Source: an uncultured Clostridia bacterium (lineage in GTDB: Bacteria; Bacillota; Clostridia; Oscillospirales; Acutalibacteraceae). From it: DNA of 6,056 nucleotides. Position numbers and translations under genes: made by a program. Below are positions 1-5,087 of the stretch, piece after piece (the first letter of the stretch is position 1; each line of letters opens with the position of its first letter). A model generated the notes under the pieces. The model did no database searches. It had not been told where the DNA came from and saw only the letters and a program-made list of their open reading frames with translations. The stretch lies in NCBI GenBank assembly GCA_937912045.1, contig CALDPI010000297.1, forward strand, positions 1-6,056, written 5' to 3'.

Positions 1-692
1 TTAGTAACCGGATTATTATTACAATACGCATACATATTGTACCCGGTAAAGCCCTGCCCCGTGTTGACATACCCATCCGCACTAATAAACCTACCCGTTT
101 CAGGATCATAATATCTACTATTGAGATAATAGAATCCAAGCTCGGTGTCATAGTAGTATCCACGGTATCTGAACGGGTTAATGGTTGCAATCTGGCAATC
201 CGAAGAGTCAAGTTTGACTTCCGGTACACCCCACGCATCGTAGGAGTATCTTGCAACCGGCTCGCCATCCTTGTCGGTGATGGCAATGACGTCGCCCTGG
301 AGATTCTTAAGGAAGAAGAACGCTTCGCCGTTGAGCTCGATACCGCAGACAGCTTCCTCGTTGTCATAGAGAGGAACGAGAACGTTTTCTCCCCAAGTCT
401 CCTTCAAGATCTTGGTGCCGTCAAGGAGGTAACTGTGCTTTACTCCGCCCACCGTCTTGCTCGTGCGGATACCGTTGGCATTGTAGGTGTAGCTGTTCCC
501 GTCAAAGGATTTCAGCTGTCGGCCCTTTTCCCAGGTGAGAGTATGACCTAAGTAACTTACCGGATTACCCTGGGCATCGTAGGTGATGGACTGAGTGCCC
601 ACCTGAGTCAACAGATCCTTCCAGCTGCTGTCACCGTAAATGTATGCTACTCCGTTCTTGGCTTTGATGTTGCCATAGTTGTCGTAAAGCAG
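1..692 (-). CDS. RHS repeat-associated core domain protein, partial at both ends
   Basis: The reverse strand reads open for about 230 codons and gives a typical RHS/YD-repeat C-terminal core. Visible in order are YDNYGNI, YIYGDSSWKDLLT, ITYDAQGNPVSY, LTWEKGRQL, YTYNANGIRTSK, then the core signature RYRGYYYDTELGFYYLNSRY, DPETGRFISADG and NMYAYCNNNPV. In this family the repeats form a large secreted or surface beta-cage shell, and the variable region after the core often carries a toxin. That variable end, and any immunity gene, lie beyond the left edge, since the frame is still open at base 1. The 5' part is cut at about 672-692, where the sequence changes to antisense rnfD. The frame stays open to a stop at 786-788, but residues beyond about 692 are not RHS-like. 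No true start codon, signal peptide or ribosome binding site is present. Family assignment is very secure; the cellular role is inferred. Confidence 0.93.
   Translation of the reverse strand, partial: MLYDNYGNIKAKNGVAYIYGDSSWKDLLTQVGTQSITYDAQGNPVSYLGHTLTWEKGRQLKSFDGNSYTYNANGIRTSKTVGGVKHSYLLDGTKILKETWGENVLVPLYDNEEAVCGIELNGEAFFFLKNLQGDVIAITDKDGEPVARYSYDAWGVPEVKLDSSDCQIATINPFRYRGYYYDTELGFYYLNSRYYDPETGRFISADGYVNTGQGFTGYNMYAYCNNNPVT
672..692. other. Junction 1: RHS fragment meets rnfD fragment
   Basis: Read on the minus strand these bases encode HLLYDNY of an RHS repeat. Read on the plus strand they encode AIVVVKQ, which is what normally precedes the FGGIG motif of RnfD. About 20 nt therefore suit both genes, and each family is unrecognisable on the far side. 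This is the pattern of a join at shared sequence, by assembly or by recombination. The exact base of the join cannot be fixed from the sequence alone. Confidence 0.7.
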
Positions 693-1355
693 ATGTTCGG
701 CGGTATCGGCCATAATTTTGCAAATCCCGCCATTACGGCAAGAATAGTTCTTCTTGTCTCCTTTGCTTCTGCAATGACAGGCTTTTCAGCTCCCGGCTCA
801 TCGGGTGTTGACACCATCACAACGGCAACTCCCCTTTCCCATCTTTCCGCAATAGACCTTTCGGGAAATGTATCCTCACAGATGGGGGCTCTTCTTGTTG
901 ACGGAGATCTTCCCTCCTTCTTCAATATGCTCTTCGGTGTAAGAGCAGGCTGTATCGGTGAAGTATGCTCCGTTGCCCTTATTCTCGGTGCTGTATACCT
1001 TATTTTAAGAGGAGTCATAAGCATTGCCATCCCCGGCTCTTACATACTTACGGTTGCAGCATTTATGCTTATCGCCTCAGGCTTTGATATTACATTTACA
1101 ATATATGAGATCCTCGGCGGCGGTCTTATCCTCGGAGCCTTCTTCATGGCTACCGACTATTCAACAAGTCCCATCAAATCAAATGCAAAAATTGTTTTCG
1201 GTGTAGGCTGCGGTCTTCTGACCTGTGTCATCAGACTTTTCGGCTCACTCCCCGAAGGAGTTTCATTTGCAATTCTTATAATGAATCTTCTTGTTCCCCA
1301 TATCGAAACAATTATGGCTCCCAAGCCTTTCGGTACTGTTAAGGAAAAGAAATAA
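672..1355 (+). CDS. rnfD: RnfD, C-terminal part only (ion-translocating oxidoreductase subunit D)
   Basis: RnfD is a membrane flavoprotein subunit of the Rnf complex, which couples ferredoxin:NAD+ electron transfer to Na+ or H+ pumping. Counting from the ATG at 693, the fragment shows FGGIGHNFANPA (2-13), the flavin-attachment region TITTATPL (41-48, probable FMN-bearing Thr46), CIGEV (87-91) leading into a membrane helix to about 114, GGLILGAFFMATD (143-155) and PEGVSFAILIMN (187-198). About five membrane segments remain. Full-length RnfD is usually 300-350 residues; here roughly the first 100 or more are missing, replaced by RHS sequence at about 672-692. The ATG at 693 is an internal methionine with no ribosome binding site, so this is a truncated gene and not an intact short one. 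rnfG starts 23 nt downstream, the usual Rnf order. The family call is firm; whether the truncation is real or an assembly fault is open. Confidence 0.9.
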   Translation, partial: AIVVVKQMFGGIGHNFANPAITARIVLLVSFASAMTGFSAPGSSGVDTITTATPLSHLSAIDLSGNVSSQMGALLVDGDLPSFFNMLFGVRAGCIGEVCSVALILGAVYLILRGVISIAIPGSYILTVAAFMLIASGFDITFTIYEILGGGLILGAFFMATDYSTSPIKSNAKIVFGVGCGLLTCVIRLFGSLPEGVSFAILIMNLLVPHIETIMAPKPFGTVKEKK

Positions 1356-1378
1356 AAGGCGAAGGACGGTGAGGCAAA

Positions 1379-1909
1379 ATGAAGAATTTAAAAGATTATA
1401 TCGTTCCGACTCTCACTCTTTTTGTCATCTGCCTTGTTGCAACTGCTCTTCTCGGACTCACAAATCAGGTGACTGCTCCGATTATTGATCAGCTTGCAAT
1501 TGAGACCGAAATCAATTCAAGACAGGTTGTTTTTGCCGATGCAAAGTCATTCGGTGAAGCTGAAATTCTTAATGACGGCACAAGCGTTGTTGCCGAAAGT
1601 GTGTGGGACAACCGCTTTAAATACGTTGAGCAACTCTCGAGAATGGGCGCTAACATTCAGGTTGACGGAAAGGTTGCTATTGTTTCGGGTGTGGAGAGAC
1701 TTAAGAGTGCACCTGTTATGGCAAACGACCTTCGTGCCGGTGCCGCAATGCTGATTGCCGGCTTGGTTGCCGACGGTACCACCGAAATTGAAAACATTGA
1801 ACTGATTGACCGCGGTTATGAGAACGTTGTTGAAAAGCTTACGGGCTTGGGCGCAGAAATCAAGCGCATACCGATTATCGAACCGACGGCACAGAAAAAA
1901 GCATTATAA
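1379..1909 (+). CDS. rnfG/murA: Chimeric reading frame: RnfG N-terminus fused in frame to MurA C-terminus
   Basis: The 176-residue frame joins two unrelated families. Residues 1 to about 65 are an RnfG N-terminus: a membrane anchor at about 9-29 (TLTLFVICLVATALLGL), then TNQVTAPII and QVVFADAKSFGEAE. The rest of RnfG, including the flavin-binding Thr motif near its C-terminus, is absent. Residues from about 66-73 to 176 are the end of MurA (UDP-GlcNAc enolpyruvyl transferase, first step of peptidoglycan synthesis): SVWDNRFKYVEQLSRMGANI (74-93), ANDLRAGAA, and IDRGYENVVEKL. These match the family's conserved DLR and DRG active-site segments, but the catalytic Cys loop and three quarters of the enzyme are missing. 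The start at 1379 is rnfG's own, with GGTGAGG 4 nt before it. murA is the gene expected upstream of the MBL gene and rlmH, so the MurA end belongs to the right-hand contig. As written, the product should have neither activity. Confidence 0.88.
   Translation: MKNLKDYIVPTLTLFVICLVATALLGLTNQVTAPIIDQLAIETEINSRQVVFADAKSFGEAEILNDGTSVVAESVWDNRFKYVEQLSRMGANIQVDGKVAIVSGVERLKSAPVMANDLRAGAAMLIAGLVADGTTEIENIELIDRGYENVVEKLTGLGAEIKRIPIIEPTAQKKAL
1574..1597. other. Junction 2: rnfG switches to murA
   Basis: These codons read DGTSVVAE. The stretch fits the end of the RnfG segment, and it also fits the MurA run GTS-V-TE that comes just before its W-(D/E)-N-R-F motif. As at junction 1, about 20 nt are compatible with both families and the frame is preserved. 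The two junctions bound a Rnf segment of about 0.9 kb. Confidence 0.65.
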
Positions 1910-1910
1910 T

Positions 1911-2036
1911 GGTTAAGTAAGTCGAAATTTTGACTAACCCATTGCAATGAATGTAGAGCATAATTAAATTTTTTGAAATTTAATTATGCAAAAGCCGATA
2001 AAATCGGCTTGTCGAAACGAAAATAGTCGTTTCGAC
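1911..2036. repeat. Cluster of back-to-back inverted repeats between murA and the MBL gene
   Basis: The gap after murA holds at least three perfect stem-loops: 1958-1971/1976-1989 (14 bp, AT-only except the outermost G-C pair, loop TTTG), 1992-1999/2003-2010 (8 bp, AAGCCGAT, loop AAA) and 2011-2020/2027-2036 (10 bp, GTCGAAACGA, loop AAATAG). The second and third touch each other. Before them lie an imperfect hairpin (1911-1939, GGTT/AACC outside AGTC/GACT) and a 10-nt palindrome (1940-1949, CATTGCAATG). None has a strong T tract, so they are poor intrinsic terminators. The density and perfection suggest a small dispersed intergenic repeat (REP- or MITE-like) or a structured 3' end that protects mRNA. 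Coding potential is absent apart from a six-codon ATG frame. Confidence 0.6.
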
Positions 2037-2061
2037 ATTCTATAATCATTATAAACATATT

Positions 2062-2089
2062 CAGGGAATACGGCAGTATTCCCTGTTTT
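2062..2089 (+). terminator. Perfect 10-bp hairpin with short T run just before the MBL gene
   Basis: CAGGGAATAC (2062-2071) pairs exactly with GTATTCCCTG (2076-2085) around a GGCA loop, and TTTT follows. It resembles a weak intrinsic terminator and ends only 9 nt before the ribosome binding site of the next gene. It could end murA transcription, attenuate transcription into the MBL gene, or act as an mRNA structure. The T run is short, so termination is uncertain. Confidence 0.45.
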
Positions 2090-2094
2090 GCACT

Positions 2095-2102
2095 AAGGAG
2101 GG
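2095..2102 (+). promoter_or_regulatory. Shine-Dalgarno sequence that fixes an AUU start
   Basis: AAGGAGGG is a near-ideal ribosome binding site and lies 6 nt before ATT at 2109. The in-frame stop TAA is at 2094-2096, overlapping this site, so no start further upstream is possible. No ATG, GTG or TTG exists in this frame until GTG at 2187, which is 84 nt away from the site. Confidence 0.75.
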
Positions 2103-2108
2103 ATTTTT

Positions 2109-2897
2109 ATTTCAAGGTTTTGTCCGCTTTTCAGCGGCAGCGGCGGCAACAGCACGTTTGTCGGAACGTCACAACACGGTATTCTTGTGGATATCGGTTG
2201 CTCTTATAAATGCACACAAAGTGCCCTGCTTGACCGAAATATCAACCCCGACGGTATTTGTGCGGTTGCCATAACCCACTGTCACAGTGACCACATTGGT
2301 GGTCTTAAGACCTTCTTAAAAAAGCACCCTGTGCCTGTTATTGCATCTGCTATGACACTTCGAACACTCGAAAGCAATGGTGCGCTTACAAGCGGCCACC
2401 CGACCATCTGCGCAGACGACGGCGAGGTTGTGGTTTCTGATATTAAAATACGCAAGATTTGTACCAGCCACGATTGTGATGGATCCGGCGGATACATATT
2501 CTCCCTGCCTGACGAGCGTCGGGTTGCGATTTTTACCGACCTCGGTTACGTGAGTGATGAGATTTTGGAGGGCATTAAAGGGTGTGACCTTGTGATGCTT
2601 GAATCCAATCACGACGTTAATATGCTCAAAAAAGGAAGCTACCCCTTCTACCTTAAGGAAAGAATTTTAAGTGACAGCGGTCACCTTTCAAATGCGGCCT
2701 GTGCGGCTGTGCTGCCGCGTCTTGTAGAAAACGGCACCACGCGCATTGTGCTTGCGCACCTGAGTCGTGAAAACAACCTGCCTGCGCTTGCGCTTTCCAC
2801 CTGCAGAGCAGCTCTTTTAGATGCGGGCTATACCGAGGAAGAAGACTATATATTATATGTAGCACCTGTGCGCGACGGAAGGATGTTTATTTTATGA
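2109..2897 (+). CDS. yycJ: MBL-fold metallo-hydrolase, YycJ/WalJ family, probable AUU start
   Basis: A 262-residue metallo-beta-lactamase-fold protein, close to the usual length of YycJ/WalJ, a cytoplasmic metal-dependent hydrolase (probable nuclease) often near cell-wall regulators. Numbering from ATT 2109: N-terminal strand FCPLFSGSGGNSTFVGT (4-20), ILVDIG (25-30), zinc motif THCHSDH (56-62), SHD (120-122), FTDLG (142-146) with a probable metal-bridging Asp144, SGH (190-192) and LAHLS (216-220) with the last metal His217. All expected metal ligands are present. The conserved FSGSGGN strand lies before the first ordinary start (GTG 2187), so translation very probably begins at ATT 2109. A single T-to-G change at base 2111 would make this ATG, so a base error is the main alternative. 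The gene overlaps rlmH by 4 nt (ATGA), which suggests coupled translation. Substrate unknown. Confidence 0.88.
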   Translation: MSRFCPLFSGSGGNSTFVGTSQHGILVDIGCSYKCTQSALLDRNINPDGICAVAITHCHSDHIGGLKTFLKKHPVPVIASAMTLRTLESNGALTSGHPTICADDGEVVVSDIKIRKICTSHDCDGSGGYIFSLPDERRVAIFTDLGYVSDEILEGIKGCDLVMLESNHDVNMLKKGSYPFYLKERILSDSGHLSNAACAAVLPRLVENGTTRIVLAHLSRENNLPALALSTCRAALLDAGYTEEEDYILYVAPVRDGRMFIL

Positions 2898-3376
2898 TTA
2901 AGATAACTATTCTCGCGATTGGAAAGCTTAAAGAAAAATATTTTCTGGCGGCAGCCGAGGAATACACCAAACGCCTTGGCCGTTTTTGCGAGCTGAACGT
3001 TATTGAGATTGAGCCTGTGAAAATATGTGACAACCCCTCACCGCGTGAAATTGAAAACTGTCTTGCTGATGAGGGACAAAAAATTCTTGCAAAAATTCCA
3101 AACGACGCTTATGTCACCGCCCTTTGCATTGAGGGAGATATGCAGAGCAGCGAACAGCTTTCATCAACAATTCAAAAATGCGCCGTAACCGGACGCGGCG
3201 AGCAGGTATTTATTATCGGTGGCTCTTACGGACTATCAAACGAGGTTAAAAAACGCGCCGATAAAAAGCTTTCTATGTCAGCAATGACCTTTCCGCACAA
3301 GCTCGCACGGGTTATGCTGCTTGAGCAGATTTACCGCGCTTTTATGATTACTGAGGGCGGCACCTATCACAAATAA
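2894..3376 (+). CDS. rlmH: 23S rRNA (pseudouridine1915-N3)-methyltransferase RlmH
   Basis: RlmH is a small SPOUT-class enzyme that uses S-adenosylmethionine to methylate pseudouridine 1915 in helix 69 of 23S rRNA, acting on assembled 70S ribosomes. The 160-residue protein has the usual length. It shows the N-terminal strand KITILAIGKLKEKY (3-16), GGSYGL (109-114) of the trefoil-knot cofactor loop, LSMSAMTFPHKLARV (126-140), LLEQIYRAF (142-150) and the invariant YHK C-terminus (158-160). The start is the ATG that overlaps the stop of the MBL gene (ATGA at 2894-2897); it lacks a strong ribosome binding site of its own, which fits translational coupling. It is the last gene before the terminator at 3410-3467. 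Identification is secure. Confidence 0.96.
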   Translation: MIKITILAIGKLKEKYFLAAAEEYTKRLGRFCELNVIEIEPVKICDNPSPREIENCLADEGQKILAKIPNDAYVTALCIEGDMQSSEQLSSTIQKCAVTGRGEQVFIIGGSYGLSNEVKKRADKKLSMSAMTFPHKLARVMLLEQIYRAFMITEGGTYHK

Positions 3377-3380
3377 ATCA

Positions 3381-3398
3381 TACATTATATATAATGTA
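3381..3398. promoter_or_regulatory. 18-nt perfect palindrome upstream of the ribosomal operon promoter
   Basis: TACATTATATATAATGTA reads the same on both strands and starts 4 nt after the rlmH stop, ending 9 nt before the -35 box at 3408. A run of seven A (3398-3404) follows. It may be an operator for a dimeric regulator or an AT-rich upstream promoter element. As RNA its stem has no T tract after it on the plus strand, so it is not a terminator by itself. It contains TATAAT (3390-3395) but no -35 box at the right distance. Confidence 0.45.
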
Positions 3399-3407
3399 AA
3401 AAAATGC

Positions 3408-3436
3408 TTGACTCTTGCTTTGGAATGTGGTAATAT
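3408..3436 (+). promoter_or_regulatory. Housekeeping sigma promoter for rpmG-secE-nusG
   Basis: TTGACT (3408-3413) and TAATAT (3431-3436) are separated by exactly 17 nt, each one or two bases from the sigma-A consensus. An A run (3398-3404) just upstream could act as an UP element. Transcription would start near 3443, leaving an untranslated leader of about 170 nt before rpmG. The boxes lie inside the terminator hairpin listed next. Confidence 0.78.
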
Positions 3437-3467
3437 AGCATTACCTCTGCAAGAGTCTTTTTTTTTT
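3410..3467 (+). terminator. Intrinsic terminator of the murA-yycJ-rlmH unit, with an embedded promoter
   Basis: GACTCTTGC (3410-3418) pairs perfectly with GCAAGAGTC (3449-3457), followed at once by ten T (3458-3467). Inside, GGTAAT (3429-3434) pairs with ATTACC (3440-3445), extending the structure. This is a strong rho-independent terminator for transcripts arriving from rlmH. The -35 box overlaps its left arm and the -10 box lies in the inner hairpin. RNA starting near 3443 would lack the left arm, so it should escape termination. Confidence 0.8.
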
Positions 3468-3614
3468 GCATAAGATTCTTTTCATTGTCAGACGGTGTGC
3501 ACTGCTTCTTCATCCTTTTGGGTGGCACGCTTTATGACTGATTGAGGGAGGCTCAAATTTACTTTCACATTTCGTGAAAGGAAAAAATATTTCCGTAAAA
3601 CGGGAGGTGCCGTC
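3443..3614 (+). promoter_or_regulatory. Structured 5' leader of rpmG
   Basis: About 170 nt without a gene. Possible stems are GTGTGC/GCACGC (3495-3500/3525-3530, one G-U pair) within TCAG/CTGA (3488-3491/3538-3541); TTGAG/CTCAA (3542-3546/3552-3556) with GGAGG displayed in the loop; CTTTCAC/GTGAAAG (3562-3568/3574-3580); and GGAAA/TTTCC (3580-3584/3590-3594). The rpmG ribosome binding site GGGAGGT (3602-3608) follows, 6 nt before the ATG. The string of hairpins suggests a regulatory or stabilising leader, but I do not recognise it as a known riboswitch or ribosomal-protein leader. Confidence 0.45.
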
Positions 3615-3764
3615 ATGAGAGTTAAAATTACGTTAGCTTGCACTGAATGCAAACAGCGCAACTACAACACAATGAAGAACAAGAAGAACGACCCCGACAG
3701 ACTTGAAATGAACAAGTATTGCAGGTTCTGCAAGAAGCACACCCTTCACAAAGAGACAAAGTAA
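3615..3764 (+). CDS. rpmG: 50S ribosomal protein L33
   Basis: L33 is a small protein of the large ribosomal subunit, bound near the tRNA exit site. The 49-residue product begins MRVKITLACTECKQRNY and ends KKHTLHKETK. Two CxxC pairs (Cys9/Cys12 and Cys36/Cys39) make it the zinc-binding form; organisms with several L33 copies often pair this with a zinc-free form. Length and sequence are normal. The start is set by GGGAGGT at 3602-3608, 6 nt upstream. It is the first gene after the promoter at 3408-3436, and secE begins 13 nt downstream, so rpmG-secE-nusG is very probably one transcript. Confidence 0.96.
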   Translation: MRVKITLACTECKQRNYNTMKNKKNDPDRLEMNKYCRFCKKHTLHKETK

Positions 3765-3777
3765 GGGGGTTGACAAA

Positions 3778-4470
3778 ATGAAAGCTATTAACAAAATTTG
3801 TCAAATCCTCGCACTCGCACTTTGTGTTGCTGCACTTGCATTCTTCATCTTCCCTGATTTTGCTACTATCGTTGCTGATAAGGAAAGCGTCGGTCTTACC
3901 GGTATGCAGCTTGCATTCGGTGGCTCGGTCGATTACGCCGACAGCACTGTTAAAATGGCAAAATCTGCAGACATCTGGGTTTGCCTGATTCTTACAATGT
4001 TCGGAATACTTTTCAGTGCTCTCACATTTAAGTTCAAGGGTACAAGATATGCTGCTCCGGCTGTTTCTCTTGCCGCTGCAATCTATATGCTTGTTATCAC
4101 CTTAAGCGAGCCCGCAAAATTTGTGGACACACGTCCGATTGGCCCCGCAGGCGTTACATCTGAATACAACACGCTCGTCGTTGTTGTTATCACAGCTGTT
4201 TTGTTTGTTTGTGCCGCTTTCGGCGTTGCCCATCTCCTAATCGCTGACAAGCTTGAAGTCGCAGGTACTAAGAAGCTTACCCTGCCCCAGAGAGTTGTTG
4301 CATTCTTCAGAGATTATAAGAGTGAAGTCAAGAAAATTGTTTGGCCGAACTTCAAGTTCGTTCTCAAAAACACACTCGTTGTTTTGGTCATATGCGCTAT
4401 TTTGGGTGTTTTCATCTGGTTGCTTGACCTCGGTCTTTTGGAGCTCATAGGTCTTATCCTTGGCGTGTAA
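3778..4470 (+). CDS. secE: SecE translocase subunit with a four-helix N-terminal extension
   Basis: SecE is the essential membrane subunit that clamps SecY in the general protein-export channel. The last ~63 of 230 residues are a normal single-helix SecE: amphipathic segment LPQRVVAFFRDYKSEVKKIV (169-188) with the conserved WPN (189-191), then the membrane helix at about 199-227. Bacterial SecE of this type is normally 60-90 residues. Here about 165 residues precede it, with four further hydrophobic segments at about 7-26, 65-84, 91-110 and 131-154. Between them are GLTGMQLAFGG (39-49) and EPAKFVDTRPIGPAG (111-125). No stop separates the parts, and no ATG with a ribosome binding site lies near residue 165, so one fused protein is most likely. 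The start ATG has AAGGGGGT about 7 nt upstream. I do not recognise the extension. The SecE call is firm; the role of the extension is unknown. Confidence 0.93.
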   Translation: MKAINKICQILALALCVAALAFFIFPDFATIVADKESVGLTGMQLAFGGSVDYADSTVKMAKSADIWVCLILTMFGILFSALTFKFKGTRYAAPAVSLAAAIYMLVITLSEPAKFVDTRPIGPAGVTSEYNTLVVVVITAVLFVCAAFGVAHLLIADKLEVAGTKKLTLPQRVVAFFRDYKSEVKKIVWPNFKFVLKNTLVVLVICAILGVFIWLLDLGLLELIGLILGV

Positions 4471-4497
4471 TCTCTTTAAACTTTAGGAGGTTGCTGA

Positions 4498-5028
4498 ATG
4501 GCAGATTACAATGATGCAAGATGGTATGTAATCCATACCTATTCGGGTTATGAAAACAAGGTTGCCAAAGACCTTGAAACAATCGTTGAGAATCGTAAGC
4601 TTCAGGATTATATCATGGATATCAAAATCCCGACCGAAGTTGTAACCGAGGTTAAAGAGGATGGTACCCAGAAGCAGTACGAGCGCAAGATTTTCCCCGG
4701 ATACGTGCTTATTAAAATGATTGTTACTGACGATTCCTGGTTCATCGTGCGTAACACACGCGGTGTTACAGGCTTTGTCGGTCCGGCATCAAAGCCGGTT
4801 CCCCTCTCCGATGCGGAGGTTGAATCTCTCGGTGTTGAGAAGCACTCTGTTGAGGTTGCCTACAAAAACGGTGATAACGTTAAGATTATCAGCGGTCCGC
4901 TTGAGGGATTTGTGGGTGTCGTTCAAAAGGTCGACGTGGCCGCAAACGACGTTACGGTTCTCATTTCTATGTTTGGAAGAGAAACCCCCGCACAGTTTGA
5001 GCTTGACCAGGTTGCTCTGGCAGACTAA
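4498..5028 (+). CDS. nusG: Transcription termination/antitermination factor NusG
   Basis: NusG binds RNA polymerase across the DNA cleft and modulates pausing and Rho-dependent termination; through its KOW domain it can link polymerase to the ribosome. The 176-residue protein has the usual two domains: NGN at about 7-110 with RWYVIHTYSGYENKVAKDL (8-26), KIFPGYVLI (64-72) and RNTRGVTGFVG (85-95), then KOW at about 122-160 with GDNVKIISGPLEGFVGVVQ (125-143). The C-terminus QFELDQVAL is typical. TAGGAGGT (4484-4491) sits 6 nt before the ATG, and the gene starts 27 nt after secE, the standard order in bacteria. No insertion or missing motif is seen. Confidence 0.97.
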   Translation: MADYNDARWYVIHTYSGYENKVAKDLETIVENRKLQDYIMDIKIPTEVVTEVKEDGTQKQYERKIFPGYVLIKMIVTDDSWFIVRNTRGVTGFVGPASKPVPLSDAEVESLGVEKHSVEVAYKNGDNVKIISGPLEGFVGVVQKVDVAANDVTVLISMFGRETPAQFELDQVALAD

Positions 5029-5054
5029 CTTATGTGTTAAATTATGTATTAAAC

Positions 5055-5087
5055 GCGGCTGTTTTGCCGCCGGTACCTAAAGGTACC
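5055..5087 (+). other. Two adjacent hairpins between nusG and rplK
   Basis: GCGGC (5055-5059) pairs with GCCGC (5066-5070), and GGTACC (5072-5077) pairs with GGTACC (5082-5087) around TAAA. They follow the nusG stop and precede the putative L1 site. No T tract follows, so they do not look like a simple terminator. They may be a processing site or part of a folded leader. A clear promoter between nusG and rplK was not found. Confidence 0.45.

Noticed and set aside
693..695. ATG 693 as a real start for a short RnfD-like protein
   Set aside because: It is an internal methionine just before FGGIG; upstream residues AIVVVKQ already look like RnfD and there is no ribosome binding site.
647..1030. 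127-codon open frame on the minus strand
   Set aside because: It lies opposite the clearly RnfD-like frame and has no recognisable motif; it also overlaps the RHS coding frame in a different phase.
1379..1909. A genuine new bifunctional RnfG-MurA enzyme
   Set aside because: Both parts lack essential regions (the RnfG flavin site and most of MurA), and the join sits in a stretch that reads well as either family, so an artefact or rearrangement is simpler.
2041..2055. TATAAT (2041-2046) and TATAAA (2050-2055) as a promoter for the MBL gene
   Set aside because: No acceptable -35 box lies 16-18 nt upstream; that space is taken by a perfect hairpin. It stays possible but unsupported.
2187..2189. 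GTG 2187 as the start of the MBL hydrolase
   Set aside because: It has no suitable ribosome binding site and would remove the conserved FSGSGGNST strand encoded upstream.
3535..3546. Tiny frame ATG ACT GAT TGA in the rpmG leader as a leader peptide
   Set aside because: Only three codons, with no ribosome binding site in front of it.
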